Shown piece by piece: positions 9,116 to 18,368 of a DNA stretch of 64,000 nt (its first letter is position 1; each line of letters opens with the position of its first letter). The notes below the pieces were generated by a model that saw only the letters and a program-made list of their open reading frames with translations, was not told where the DNA came from and did not search any database. Source of the stretch: an uncultured Clostridia bacterium (GTDB lineage: Bacteria > Bacillota > Clostridia > UBA1381); the NCBI GenBank assembly GCA_934486495.1, contig CAKSPW010000001.1:27052-91051 (forward strand), written 5' to 3'. The translations under genes and the position numbers were made by a program.

Positions 9116-10159
9116 TTATAAAACTATAAGCTCTTTTGGCGAGCGTGTAAGATTTATGCAGCCATTTTCTGTTACCGCAACAACGTCTTCAATACGAACT
9201 CCTCCGAGATCGGGAATGTATATACCCGGCTCAACCGTCACAACATTTCTTTCTTTTAAAATATCACGGGATCTTGGTGAAAGGTTTGGGTTTTCATGTA
9301 TTTCAAGTCCTACGCTGTGACCGAGACCGTGACCGAAATATTCGCCGAATCCCGCTTCTTTTATAATATTTCTTGCCAAAGCGTCTATGCTGCTGCAAGC
9401 TTCGCCGGCTTTTATTTGTTCTATTGCGGTTGCCTGCGCTTTTAGGACGATATTGTATATTTCTTCAAGCTTTCTGTTTACATATCCTACCGCAACAGTT
9501 CTTGTCATATCCGAGCAGTAGCCGTTTAAGATGCACCCGAAATCAAAGGTTACAAAATCTCCGTTTTCTATTTGCTTGTCTGATGCGGTGCCGTGCGGCA
9601 TTGCGCCCCGTATTCCCGATGCGCATATCGTTTCAAACGAAAGTGACGATGCACCGTGATTTCTCATGAAAAATTCCATTTCAAGCGCAAGTTCCGACTC
9701 CTTCACACCCGGCTTTATGTATGACAGAATATGCTCAAATGCTTTGTCGCCGAGAGCTTCTGCGGCAGCGATTTTACTTATTTCATCTTCGCTTTTGACC
9801 ATTCTCGGAGCTTGAATGAGTTCTTGACCGCATACAAGATTTCTTTCCCCCAAATACTTGCAAATACGATTGTATTCGCCTGCCGTCATGTAATTTTCTT
9901 CAAAATAGATTGTGTTTTCTTCGGTGCTATCCAAAAAGTCCTTAATCGTGCCGATAAAAACTTCATAGCCTTTTGCCTGGTTTTGTGCCTGTACGGTATA
10001 TCTTGAGTCCGTAACAATTACTTTTGCTTTTTTTGATATATAAAGATAAGCGTCCTCCGATGTAAAATCTGAATAATAAAAGATACTTGCTTTTCCGGAA
10101 ATTAAAACCGCTTCGTTTTCTTTAAGATTGTTTGTAAGTAAACTGCAACGTGTGTTCAT
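9116..10159 (-). CDS. pepP: M24 family Xaa-Pro aminopeptidase
   Basis: This metallopeptidase removes an N-terminal residue preceding proline. The 347 residues comprise a creatinase-like N-terminal domain (to about 120) and a pita-bread catalytic domain. The dinuclear metal ligands are visible in order: the aspartates of FDFGCILNGYCSDMTRT, the histidine of GHGLGHSVGLEIHENP, and the glutamates of VEPGIY and VRIEDV. The start ATG follows AAGGAG inside the end of radA. It is the last gene of the murA-walJ-rlmH-radA-pepP run. It could equally be called pepQ-like; family assignment is sure, substrate range is not. Confidence 0.88.
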   Translation of the reverse strand: MNTRCSLLTNNLKENEAVLISGKASIFYYSDFTSEDAYLYISKKAKVIVTDSRYTVQAQNQAKGYEVFIGTIKDFLDSTEENTIYFEENYMTAGEYNRICKYLGERNLVCGQELIQAPRMVKSEDEISKIAAAEALGDKAFEHILSYIKPGVKESELALEMEFFMRNHGASSLSFETICASGIRGAMPHGTASDKQIENGDFVTFDFGCILNGYCSDMTRTVAVGYVNRKLEEIYNIVLKAQATAIEQIKAGEACSSIDALARNIIKEAGFGEYFGHGLGHSVGLEIHENPNLSPRSRDILKERNVVTVEPGIYIPDLGGVRIEDVVAVTENGCINLTRSPKELIVL

Positions 10160-10163
10160 GGTT

Positions 10164-11525
10164 TTATATACTCCTTAATGCTTCTTTGAGAGTTTTTGCA
10201 CCCAGGACATCCATTCCCTGCGGAATTTTTACGCCTTTGAGTGAAAAAGAGGGAACAACGGCTTTTGTAAATCCAAGCTTTGAAGCTTCGATAAGCCTTT
10301 TTTCAAGCTGTGATACTGAACGCAGTTCTCCGCCGAGTCCTACCTCACCTATAAATACTATATCAGGTGAAAGCGGCACATCCTTAAAGGCGGAGGCTAT
10401 TGATACGCAAATTCCCAAATCAACCGCCGTTTCGTCAATTCTGAGACCGCCGGCGACGTTTATGTATACATCTGCGCTACCAAGACGTATTCCCGCTCTT
10501 TTCTCAAGTACAGCAATCATAAGGATAAGCCTGTTTATGTCAATTCCCGATGACATTCTTCTCGGGTTTCCGAAGCCTGTCGGCGTAACGAGCGCCTGTA
10601 TTTCGGCAAGCACACCGCGGCTTCCCTCCATTGTACATACTACCGCACTGCCGGATGAGTTTTCCTGTCTTCCGTCAAGCAGCATTGCAGATGGGTTTTC
10701 AACCTCGCAAAGTCCGCTGCCCTTCATTTCAAATACACCTATTTCGTTTGTAGAGCCGAAACGGTTTTTTACGCACCTGAGGATTCTGAATGTCATTTGC
10801 CTGTCACCCTCGAAGTACAGCACGCAGTCAACCATATGCTCAAGAACTCTCGGCCCGGCAAGAGAACCGTCCTTTGTAACGTGACCCACAATAAACATTG
10901 ATATGTTGTTTTGCTTTGCCGTATGCATAAATGCGTTTGTTGCCTCTCTGACCTGCGGTACACTGCCCGGAGTCGATGCGACCTGGCTGTGGTGCATGGT
11001 TTGAATGGAGTCGATAATTACAATATCGGGCTTTAAGCTTCTTATATATTCCGTTATTATTTCAACATCTGTTTCCGAAACAAGATATAGGTTTTCGGAC
11101 GCAACCCCTAAACGCTCGGCACGGATTTTTATTTGTCCCTCCGATTCCTCGCCCGAAACGTAAAGCACACGTTTATCCTTTGAGGTGTAGTCGCAGATTT
11201 GAAGAAGTATTGTCGATTTCCCTATGCCCGGGTCGCCGCCGACAAGTATAAGCGAGCCGCGGACTATACCGCCGCCGAGAACCCTGTCAAGCTCTTTCAT
11301 GCCTGTTGTATAGCGGAAATAGCTGTCTATTTTAACGTCGCGTATTGATTTTGGCGCACTTTGGGATGATATGATTTTTTTCGGCGTATCTGCCGCGGAC
11401 GGAGCGTCCGAGATGATTGTTTCCGTCAGTGTGTTCCACTTGTTGCAAGACGGGCATTTGCCGAGAAGACGCGGAGACTGATAACCGCATTCGGAGCATA
11501 TGTACATTGATTTTGGTTTTGCCAT
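10164..11525 (-). CDS. radA: DNA repair/recombination protein RadA
   Basis: RadA is a RecA-like ATPase (a DnaB-type helicase in homologous recombination) that drives branch migration. The 453 residues show the N-terminal zinc finger (CSECGYQSPRLLGKCPSC, residues 10-27), Walker A GGDPGIGKST at about 96-105, the RadA-specific KNRFGST motif and the C-terminal Lon-protease-like domain. The start ATG follows GAAAGGA. The stop is only a few bases from pepP, suggesting translational coupling. Confidence 0.97.
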   Translation of the reverse strand: MAKPKSMYICSECGYQSPRLLGKCPSCNKWNTLTETIISDAPSAADTPKKIISSQSAPKSIRDVKIDSYFRYTTGMKELDRVLGGGIVRGSLILVGGDPGIGKSTILLQICDYTSKDKRVLYVSGEESEGQIKIRAERLGVASENLYLVSETDVEIITEYIRSLKPDIVIIDSIQTMHHSQVASTPGSVPQVREATNAFMHTAKQNNISMFIVGHVTKDGSLAGPRVLEHMVDCVLYFEGDRQMTFRILRCVKNRFGSTNEIGVFEMKGSGLCEVENPSAMLLDGRQENSSGSAVVCTMEGSRGVLAEIQALVTPTGFGNPRRMSSGIDINRLILMIAVLEKRAGIRLGSADVYINVAGGLRIDETAVDLGICVSIASAFKDVPLSPDIVFIGEVGLGGELRSVSQLEKRLIEASKLGFTKAVVPSFSLKGVKIPQGMDVLGAKTLKEALRSI

Positions 11526-11539
11526 TTCGCTTTTCCTTT

Positions 11540-12013
11540 CTATTTGTGGTATGATTGATTGGAATTAATCTTAAAGCCTCTGTAAATCTGTTCGAGCAGA
11601 ACGACACGCATAAGCTGATGCGGCAGCGTAATTCTTCCTACACTTATTTTTATATCCGCCCTGTTTTTTACCTCGTCCGAAAGACCGAGAGAGCCACCTA
11701 TTATAAATGTTATTCTGCTTGACGTGTTTGCTGTTTTTTTCATAAACTCCGCCAAATCCTCGCTCGATAGAAGCTTACCCTCGATACACAGTGCGGCAAC
11801 GGTTCCCGGCTTTATTTTCGACAAAATTTTTTTGCCTTCCGTTTCCTTTATTTTTTCGCATTCCTTTTCGGATGCGTTGTCGGGTATTTTTTCGTCGGGG
11901 ATTTCCGTTATCGTAAGCTTTGAAAATGCGGACATTCTTTTTGAGTATTCATCAATCGCACTTCTGAAAAATGCTTCTTTAATCTTTCCCACCGCTATAA
12001 TATCAATATTCAT
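11540..12013 (-). CDS. rlmH: 23S rRNA pseudouridine-1915 N3-methyltransferase
   Basis: RlmH is a SPOUT methyltransferase acting on the 70S ribosome at helix 69. I start at MNIDIIAVGKIKE, giving the family-normal 157 residues. A longer frame adds nine residues across the GGAAAGG binding site. Motifs are the SAM-binding trefoil-knot sequence FIIGGSLGLS and the C-terminal LPHQLMRVVLLEQIYRGFKI with the conserved YHK end. It lies between a walJ-like gene and radA, with a GC-rich terminator-like hairpin just upstream. Confidence 0.96.
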   Translation of the reverse strand: MNIDIIAVGKIKEAFFRSAIDEYSKRMSAFSKLTITEIPDEKIPDNASEKECEKIKETEGKKILSKIKPGTVAALCIEGKLLSSEDLAEFMKKTANTSSRITFIIGGSLGLSDEVKNRADIKISVGRITLPHQLMRVVLLEQIYRGFKINSNQSYHK

Positions 12014-12043
12014 AAGCGTAACCTTTCCGTTTTGTTGCAAAAC

Positions 12044-12067
12044 AAAAAACTCTCCCCGGGGGGAGAG
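12044..12067 (-). terminator. GC-rich terminator between walJ-like gene and rlmH
   Basis: On the minus strand CTCTCCCC/GGGGAGAG forms an eight-pair stem with a two-base centre, followed by TTTTTT. It falls 16 bases after the walJ-like stop and before the rlmH ribosome binding site, so it may reduce rlmH-radA-pepP expression relative to murA. A second small palindrome, GTTTTGCAACAAAAC, follows. Confidence 0.7.
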
Positions 12068-12082
12068 TACCCCTGCCGGGGG

Positions 12083-12856
12083 CTAATTTTTAAATGTACT
12101 TATTTCGTATCTGCTGGCGACAGACAAATCTATATTCCCGTACCCTGCACCGCAAAGAGCCGATTTTGTTGTTATTTCGGCAATTTCGGGTGTGTTGTTT
12201 TCATTACTCAAATGAGCAAGCATAATGTGCTTTGTTCCCGTTGAGGCGAGCCGAGTCGCTGTTTCCGCAGTCAAATCGTTTGACATATGCCCGAATTTCC
12301 CGAGTATTCTTTTTTTTAAATACATCGGATATGAGCCGATTTTAAGCATTTGCTCATCGTGATTTGATTCAAGGATTATGTAATCGCTGCCGTCAAGATT
12401 TTTATAAAGCGTATCGGGTACGTATCCTATATCCGTTGCAACTGTGTATTTTTTTCCGTCTATAAAGAGGTTATATCCGAATGGTTCTGCCGCATCATGC
12501 GGTATATCAAACGGAATAACATCAATTGTACCGACGGAAAACATTTTGTTCGGTTCAACGGTATGGATATATTGTGCGTCAATTTTTCCGACCTGCATAT
12601 TCATAAGCGTGCCGGCGCTTGCGTAAATGTCAAGTCCGTATCGCCTTGACGCTATGCCTACGCCTTTTGTATGGTCGGAATGCTCATGCGTTACGAGAAT
12701 TGCCGATATATCTTCCGGAGCGATTTGCACCTCCGACAGCTTTTGCTTCAGCATTGCACCCGACATACCGCAGTCTATTAAAATAGTAGTATCACCATCG
12801 GAAATCAAACTTGAGTTTCCCGAGGAGCCGCTTATCAATGAAACAAAACGTACCAC
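12083..12856 (-). CDS. MBL-fold metallohydrolase, WalJ/YycJ family
   Basis: This belongs to the metallo-beta-lactamase fold enzymes related to YycJ/WalJ, proposed as a double-strand 5'-3' exonuclease linked to wall/WalRK physiology in Bacillota. The metal site HEHSDH is present near residue 60, with further histidines and aspartates in DIPHDA and IILESNHD. The start is the GTG giving VRFVSLISGSSGNSSL: it has GAGG six bases upstream, whereas the in-frame TTG two codons earlier overlaps the murA stop too closely. The 257 residues fit the family. No walRK genes are in view, so I leave the symbol blank. Confidence 0.85.
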   Translation of the reverse strand: MVRFVSLISGSSGNSSLISDGDTTILIDCGMSGAMLKQKLSEVQIAPEDISAILVTHEHSDHTKGVGIASRRYGLDIYASAGTLMNMQVGKIDAQYIHTVEPNKMFSVGTIDVIPFDIPHDAAEPFGYNLFIDGKKYTVATDIGYVPDTLYKNLDGSDYIILESNHDEQMLKIGSYPMYLKKRILGKFGHMSNDLTAETATRLASTGTKHIMLAHLSNENNTPEIAEITTKSALCGAGYGNIDLSVASRYEISTFKN

Positions 12857-12858
12857 CG

Positions 12859-14139
12859 TCAAACCTCACAGTCTTCTATCACGGTTACTCTTTTTATGTC
12901 GGCACCGAGATGAACAAATTTTTCCTCAAAGTTTTCGTATCCTCTGTCTATATGATAAATATCGGATATTTCCGTTGTGCCCTCTGCCATAAGCCCTGCT
13001 ATAATCATAGCCGCGCCGGCACGTAAATCATGGGCAACAACCGTTGTTCCGTACAGCTTTTCAACACCGTCGATTATTGCGAGCTGACCCTCAACACGAA
13101 TGTTTGCACCCATTCTTTTAAGCTCGCTTACGTATCTGAATCTGTCGTCCCATACACCCTCGCGTGCGGAGCTCACACCGCTTGCGGTTGATAAAAACGT
13201 CACAAGCTGAGGCTGCATATCGGTCGGATAACCGGGGTACGGAAGCGCAATAAAGTTTACTTTCTTAAATTGCGTATTTTCGGGCACAAAAACCCTTACG
13301 CTGTCTTCAAATTCAAAAACCTGAGCGCCCGATTCGACAAGCTTTGCCGTAATCGTTTCAAGATGGCGCGGAATCACGTTTTTAATCGTGACATCGCCTT
13401 TTGTTGCCGCTGCGGCAATCATAAATGTTCCCGCTTCTATCTGGTCGGGAATTATCGTATACGTTCCGCCATGCAGCTCGTTTACACCCTTTATTCTTAT
13501 TGTATCCGTTCCGGCACCGCGGATATTTGCGCCCATTGCGTTCAGAAAGTTTGCAAGGTCGACTATATGCGGTTCTTTTGCGGCATTTTCAATTACGGTT
13601 GTACCGTGCGCCTTTACGGCGGCAAGAATTGCGTTAATGGTTGCACCTACGGAAACAACGTCTATATATATATTCGAGGCTGACAGCTGCTCCGCAGAGC
13701 CTGTAATTCTGCTGCCCAGTGACTCGATTTTTGCACCTAAAGCGGCAAATGCTTTTATATGCTGATCAATCGGTCGTGTTCCGAAATCACAGCCGCCCGG
13801 CATTTCCATTTCAAATTTTCCGAAACGGCCAAGCAAAGCGCCCATAAGGTAGCTTGAGCCGCGCATTCTCCTCGTTAATTCCTTTGACGGAATATATGTT
13901 TTTATATTTGTGCAGTCTATTTCAACGGTGTTTTTATCTATATAATGAATATCTGCGCCGAGGAGTTTCAATATTTTAATGTAGAGCTTAGTATCTTCTA
14001 TATTGGGAAGGTTTTCAAGTCGGCACTTTGAATTTATCAGTATGCATGCGGGAATTATAGCAACAGCCGCATTTTTTGCACCGCTTATTTCAACCTCGCC
14101 TTTGAGCTTACAGCCGCCCTTGATTATCAGCTTTTCCAA
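12859..14139 (-). CDS. murA: UDP-N-acetylglucosamine 1-carboxyvinyltransferase
   Basis: MurA transfers enolpyruvate from PEP to UDP-GlcNAc, the first committed step of peptidoglycan synthesis. The 426-residue length is typical. The fosfomycin-targeted catalytic cysteine is present in PGGCDFGTRPIDQHI, following SSYLMGALLGRFGK. The start codon is TTG (protein reads EKLIIKGGCKLKGEVEISGA), preceded by AGGGGTG. The stop lies three bases before the walJ-like start. A terminator separates it from rpmB upstream. Clostridia often have two MurA paralogues; which one this is cannot be told here. Confidence 0.95.
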   Translation of the reverse strand: MEKLIIKGGCKLKGEVEISGAKNAAVAIIPACILINSKCRLENLPNIEDTKLYIKILKLLGADIHYIDKNTVEIDCTNIKTYIPSKELTRRMRGSSYLMGALLGRFGKFEMEMPGGCDFGTRPIDQHIKAFAALGAKIESLGSRITGSAEQLSASNIYIDVVSVGATINAILAAVKAHGTTVIENAAKEPHIVDLANFLNAMGANIRGAGTDTIRIKGVNELHGGTYTIIPDQIEAGTFMIAAAATKGDVTIKNVIPRHLETITAKLVESGAQVFEFEDSVRVFVPENTQFKKVNFIALPYPGYPTDMQPQLVTFLSTASGVSSAREGVWDDRFRYVSELKRMGANIRVEGQLAIIDGVEKLYGTTVVAHDLRAGAAMIIAGLMAEGTTEISDIYHIDRGYENFEEKFVHLGADIKRVTVIEDCEV

Positions 14140-14160
14140 ACAGTATTACACCCCTTTATG

Positions 14161-14189
14161 AAAAAACAGCTTGACTCATAGCCAAGCTG
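14161..14189 (-). terminator. Terminator of rpmB
   Basis: On the minus strand CAGCTTG pairs with CAAGCTG around a short loop and is followed by TTTTTT. It lies 19 bases past the rpmB stop and ends just before the murA ribosome binding site. Confidence 0.75.
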
Positions 14190-14207
14190 TACTTTTAAAA
14201 CACATCA

Positions 14208-14396
14208 TCAAACGGCACGAACAACTTTTCCCGAACGCAGGCAGCGAGTACATACATTTATAGATTTTACAGAACCGTTAACTACTGCTTTAACCTTTCT
14301 TACATTGGGCTTCCATGCACGATTTGAACGTCTGTGGGAGTGGCTCATCTTAATACCGAAGGTAACGCCCTTTCCACAAATATCACATTTAGCCAT
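14208..14396 (-). CDS. rpmB: 50S ribosomal protein L28, zinc-binding type
   Basis: This is a 62-residue protein of the large subunit. It begins MAKCDICGKGVTFGIKMSHS and carries two CxxC pairs (CDIC at 4-7 and CTRC near 52-55), so it is the zinc-ribbon form of L28. The ATG is preceded by GGAGGTG. It is transcribed divergently from hprK, with about 260 bases between the two genes. Confidence 0.97.
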   Translation of the reverse strand: MAKCDICGKGVTFGIKMSHSHRRSNRAWKPNVRKVKAVVNGSVKSINVCTRCLRSGKVVRAV

Positions 14397-14581
14397 TTCT
14401 TACACCTCCAAAGATAAAGTTTATATAATACAAAAATTATTGTAACATAAAAAGATGAAAAAAGCAAGGGTTTTGCGAAAAAAAAATTATTTTTCAGTAT
14501 TTTGTTTAAAAAAACATTGATTTGCACATATAATTTTTAAAAAAAGAAAAAAATTCTATACAATTTTATTTAAAAATCTAT

Positions 14582-14609
14582 TTGAAAAATTCTGATTTTA
14601 TAGTATAAT
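14582..14609 (+). promoter_or_regulatory. Promoter of hprK
   Basis: TTGAAA and TATAAT are separated by 16 bases, about 50 bases before the hprK start. The surrounding sequence (14410-14640) is very AT-rich. The long co-directional series after hprK could be transcribed from here. Confidence 0.75.
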
Positions 14610-14658
14610 ATATAATAGGGTTATAATAAATACTTGCGAAAAGAAGGGAACAGAGAAT

Positions 14659-15621
14659 ATGGCAAACAGTGAGTTTAAAATAGCACTCGGCAAAATCATA
14701 GAAGCATTTCAGCTCGAGAGAGTTCACGAATCATCCGATATTGAAAAAATACTTATCTGCTCGTCCGACCTTAACAGACCCGGACTTCAAATGGTCGGGT
14801 TTTTCGATTATTTCGATACGGCAAGAATTCAGGTTTTGGGTAAGGTCGAATGTACGTATCTTGAACAGTTTACCGGAGAGAAAAGAGCGTTAATGCTGGA
14901 CAAGTTCTTTTCGCATGAATTTCCCGCGGTTATAATCACTCGTGGAATAAGAGCATTTCCCGAGCTTTTGGATGCGGCGGAGAAATATGACAGAACGGTA
15001 CTCAGAACAGAGATGGAAACATCAGAGTTTATGAGTGCGCTTATAAGTTATCTTAACGTTGAGATTGCTCCGAGACGTACGCGTCACGGCGTGCTTGTCG
15101 AAGTATACGGTGAGGGAATTTTGATTATGGGCGAAAGCGGCGTGGGAAAGAGTGAAACGGCGATTGAGCTTGTAAAGCGCGGTCACAGACTTGTTGCCGA
15201 TGACGCGGTTGAAATAAAGAGGGTTTCGGAAAAAACGCTTGTAGGTACATCTCCCGATGTTATTCGTCACTTTGTAGAGCTTCGAGGCATAGGAATAGTT
15301 GATATAAAAGAAATTTTCGGTATGGGTGCTATTAAGAATACCGAGAGCATAGATTTAATTATTCATCTTGAGCCGTGGGTTGAGGGAAAGCAGTATGACA
15401 GACTCGGTATGGTTGACGAGTATACGAATATAATGGGTATAAATATTCCGTCAATTACAATCCCGGTTAAGCTCGGCAGAAATCTTGCCGTAATTGTTGA
15501 GGTTGCCGCCATGAACAACAGACAAAAGAAGATGGGCTACAATGCTGCGGTTGAGCTTAATAACAGACTTATGCGTGAGATGGAAAAAAATCTTGCAACG
15601 GAGGACGGAACAATTGTTTGA
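14659..15621 (+). CDS. hprK: HPr kinase/phosphorylase
   Basis: HprK phosphorylates and dephosphorylates Ser46 of HPr, linking glycolytic state to carbon catabolite control. The 320 residues show the N-terminal regulatory domain, the P-loop GESGVGKS at about 158-165 and the HprK signature ELRGIGIVDIKEIFGMGA near 209-226. The start ATG lies shortly after GAAGGGA. Its last codons overlap the murB start. The location next to rapZ and whiA is common in clostridia, where lgt is often the neighbour instead of murB. Confidence 0.96.
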   Translation: MANSEFKIALGKIIEAFQLERVHESSDIEKILICSSDLNRPGLQMVGFFDYFDTARIQVLGKVECTYLEQFTGEKRALMLDKFFSHEFPAVIITRGIRAFPELLDAAEKYDRTVLRTEMETSEFMSALISYLNVEIAPRRTRHGVLVEVYGEGILIMGESGVGKSETAIELVKRGHRLVADDAVEIKRVSEKTLVGTSPDVIRHFVELRGIGIVDIKEIFGMGAIKNTESIDLIIHLEPWVEGKQYDRLGMVDEYTNIMGINIPSITIPVKLGRNLAVIVEVAAMNNRQKKMGYNAAVELNNRLMREMEKNLATEDGTIV

Positions 15622-16528
15622 TGAGGGTTTGAAAAAAAGTATATCGGAGCGCTTCGACGGGGCGCTGTTTGACGAACCTATGAGTGCGCATACCACATTC
15701 CGTGTCGGCGGTGCATGCGACTGCTATATAAGTGCGGACAAGGATAATATTTCCGATATATTGGATTTTTGCAAAAATAACGGCTTGAATTACACTGTTA
15801 TCGGAAACGGCTCGAACATTCTTTGTGCTGACGAGGGTTTTCGAGGTGTTGTAATAAATATCGGCGGAAGAATGAATGAAATTTCATCGTGCGGAAATAC
15901 TGTTTTTGCCGATGCCGGAGCAAGGCTTTCGGCAATTTCGTCATATGCGGCAAAGCTCGGACTCGGCGGTCTTGAATTTGCGGCAGGTATTCCCGGAAAT
16001 CTCGGCGGTGCGCTTTATATGAATGCCGGAGCATACGGCGGAGAAATGAAAAATGTTGTTAAGACAGTGACGTTTTCGGAGAACGGAGAAGTATTTACAA
16101 AGGAAATAGACGAGCTTGATTTCGGGTACAGAAAAACATATTTTACCGGGAGAGATGCCGTTATACTTTCATGCAGCATTGAATGTATGCCGAAACCCGA
16201 AAGTGAAATCCGCAGCGAAATGGAGGACTATGCCAAAAGACGGCGTGATAAGCAGCCGCTTGATTTTCCGAGTGCAGGCAGCTTTTTTAAACGCCCGGAG
16301 GGGAATTTTGCCGGGAAGCTTATACAGGATTCGAATCTTCGCGGTTTAAGAGTCGGCGGAGCGCAGGTTAGCGAAAAGCACGCAGGGTTTATTATAAATG
16401 TCGGCGGTGCAACCTGTAAGGATATAACAAATCTTGCTCAAACGGTTATTGATACGGTTTATGATAAATTCGGCGTTCGTCTTGAGCCTGAGGTAAGAAC
16501 GCTCGGCTTCGAATTTGGAAGGAAGTAG
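15614..16528 (+). CDS. murB: UDP-N-acetylenolpyruvoylglucosamine reductase
   Basis: MurB reduces the MurA product to UDP-MurNAc using NADPH and FAD. The chosen start is TTG (reads FDEGLKKSISERFDGALFDE), because GGAGG lies nine bases upstream inside hprK and the resulting 304 residues fit the family. The open frame extends further upstream but without homology. FAD-binding motifs VIGNGSNILCADEGFRG and AGIPGNLGGALYMNAGAYGG are clear. The catalytic serine is in PSAGSFFKRPEG, and a late glutamate in RLEPEVRTLG. It overlaps hprK by eight bases, indicating coupling. Confidence 0.94.
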   Translation: MFDEGLKKSISERFDGALFDEPMSAHTTFRVGGACDCYISADKDNISDILDFCKNNGLNYTVIGNGSNILCADEGFRGVVINIGGRMNEISSCGNTVFADAGARLSAISSYAAKLGLGGLEFAAGIPGNLGGALYMNAGAYGGEMKNVVKTVTFSENGEVFTKEIDELDFGYRKTYFTGRDAVILSCSIECMPKPESEIRSEMEDYAKRRRDKQPLDFPSAGSFFKRPEGNFAGKLIQDSNLRGLRVGGAQVSEKHAGFIINVGGATCKDITNLAQTVIDTVYDKFGVRLEPEVRTLGFEFGRK

Positions 16529-16534
16529 TACATT

Positions 16535-17389
16535 ATGCATTTGATAGTTGTTACAGGTATGTCGGGTGCGGGAAAATCGCAGGCGATAAGGTTTTTTGAG
16601 GATATAGGTTTTTTCTGTATAGATAATATGCCGCCGGTGCTTATTCCTCGTCTTATAGAAATGTATAAGTCGATAGGCGGAGAAAGTGCAAACGTGGCGC
16701 TTGTAATAGATGCACGTGTCGGTGAAATGATACGTCAGCTTGTTGAGCAGGTTAAGCTTATAAAGCAGGAGGGACACAGGTGCGAAATCCTTTTCCTTGA
16801 CGCAAATAATGCAACGCTTGTTAAAAGATATAAGGAAACGAGAAGAAATCACCCTTTAAACCTCGATGGCGGTCTTGTAGAGAGCATTTCGTATGAACGC
16901 GGTATGCTTAAGGAACTGCATGACTCGGCAGATGTTGTAATTGATACATCTGTTTTAAAACTTCGTGATTTATACGATAAATTAAAGGAAATTTATGCTT
17001 CCGAAAGCGGAGAAAATATTAATATTCACGTAATGGCGTTCGGATTTAAATATGGTGCGCCGCTCGATGCGGATCTTGTGTTTGATGTTCGCTGTTTCCC
17101 AAATCCGTTTTATATCGAGGAGCTTAAAAGCAAAACCGGTAACGACAAGGTTGTTCGTGACTATGTAATGCAGTTTGACGAAAGCAAGGCATTTATGGAT
17201 AAGCTTAAGGATATGATGAGATTTTTAATTCCGCTTTATATCAAGGAGGGAAAAACCTCGCTTACAATCGCAATCGGCTGTACGGGCGGAAAGCACAGAA
17301 GCGTTACTATGACAAATCTTCTCGGCGAATATTTGCAGGCGCTCGGATATAACGCAAACTGCGTGTACAGAGATATAGGAAAGGAATAA
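16535..17389 (+). CDS. rapZ: RNase adapter / nucleotide-binding protein RapZ (YvcJ family)
   Basis: RapZ-type proteins bind nucleotides. In enteric bacteria they steer RNase E to GlmY/GlmZ small RNAs, while the Bacillus homologue YvcJ affects competence. The 284 residues have a Walker A at GMSGAGKS (8-15), the conserved FFCIDNMPP and the C-terminal SLTIAIGCTGGKHRSVT domain. Only six bases separate it from murB. The rapZ-whiA pairing (yvcK usually between) is conserved in Bacillota; no yvcK is present here between them, which is a small deviation. Confidence 0.95.
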   Translation: MHLIVVTGMSGAGKSQAIRFFEDIGFFCIDNMPPVLIPRLIEMYKSIGGESANVALVIDARVGEMIRQLVEQVKLIKQEGHRCEILFLDANNATLVKRYKETRRNHPLNLDGGLVESISYERGMLKELHDSADVVIDTSVLKLRDLYDKLKEIYASESGENINIHVMAFGFKYGAPLDADLVFDVRCFPNPFYIEELKSKTGNDKVVRDYVMQFDESKAFMDKLKDMMRFLIPLYIKEGKTSLTIAIGCTGGKHRSVTMTNLLGEYLQALGYNANCVYRDIGKE

Positions 17390-17450
17390 ATGAGGCAATA
17401 TGTTTTGCCGCGTTACACAACAAGAAAAAGGATTACGGAGGTGAGGTCAG

Positions 17451-18368
17451 ATGTCGTTTTCATGGGATATAAAAAAGAAGCTTTGCGCTGCGCAAACCGA
17501 TTGCCCCTATTGCAGAAGAAGCGAATTGGCAGGAATAATCGGATTTTCGGGCGATTTTACACCGGAGCATCTTAAGCTTATGACAGGTCATGATATGCTT
17601 GCAAAGCGCATTTGCGATGATTTTAAAGACGTTATCGGATATGAACCTGACGTTACGGGCGACAAGTCAAAGAGAATACTTATTGAGGACGAGACGGTGC
17701 TTGAAAATCTGCGCTCATGTCTTTTTATAGATGACGAACAGAGCGAAAAGGAATTTGAAAGCGAAATATTGGGACTTGATTGCTGCCGCGCCTCGTATAT
17801 AAGAGGCGCTTTTTTAAGCGGTGGCTGTGTGCTTGACCCCGAAAAGGCATACCACCTGGAGTTTGATACGAAATATAAAAAAACGGCAGGCAGACTTATG
17901 AGGGTTTTTCAGAAAATGAATTATCCGGTAAAACAGACAAGCAGAAAAAATCATTACCTTATTTATATAAAAGGTTATGAGTACATAGCCGATATACTCG
18001 GTATTATGGGTGCTGACAGCGGTGCGCTTACTCTTTATTCGGTTCAGGTTGAAAAGGAAATGCGAAACAGTATCAACAGACAGGTAAACTGCGATACCGC
18101 AAATGCAAAAAAGCTTGCCGCCGCATCGTCAAGACAGAGAGCGGCAATTAAGCTTTTGAGAGAAAAGAATATGTTTTCGGCACTTCCGGACGGGCTTAAG
18201 GAGCTTGCGGAGCTTAGGGAAAAATACCCGGATGAAAGTCTTTCGGCACTCGGGGAAATGCTTAGTATTCCAATCGGGAAGTCAGGAGTAAACCATCGCA
18301 TGAATAAAATCCTCGATTTTGCTTTAGGCGCAGACCATTCAAAAAAACAAGACAAAAACAATTTTTGA
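17451..18368 (+). CDS. whiA: Sporulation/cell-division regulator WhiA
   Basis: WhiA combines a LAGLIDADG-homing-endonuclease-like N-terminal domain with a C-terminal helix-turn-helix. In Streptomyces it regulates sporulation septation, in Bacillus it affects division and chromosome segregation. The 305 residues begin MSFSWDIKKKLCAAQTDCPY after GGAGGTGAGG. The core includes IRGAFLSGGCVLDPEKAYHLE and the end reads LGEMLSIPIGKSGVNHRMNK, as in other WhiA proteins. The final segment (ALGADHSKKQDKNNF) has a degenerate second copy downstream; see the 18321-18522 repeat. Confidence 0.95.
   Translation: MSFSWDIKKKLCAAQTDCPYCRRSELAGIIGFSGDFTPEHLKLMTGHDMLAKRICDDFKDVIGYEPDVTGDKSKRILIEDETVLENLRSCLFIDDEQSEKEFESEILGLDCCRASYIRGAFLSGGCVLDPEKAYHLEFDTKYKKTAGRLMRVFQKMNYPVKQTSRKNHYLIYIKGYEYIADILGIMGADSGALTLYSVQVEKEMRNSINRQVNCDTANAKKLAAASSRQRAAIKLLREKNMFSALPDGLKELAELREKYPDESLSALGEMLSIPIGKSGVNHRMNKILDFALGADHSKKQDKNNF

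Noticed and set aside
10150..10884. 244-codon plus-strand frame opposite radA
   Set aside because: It mirrors the RadA reading frame and shows no motif or ribosome binding site.
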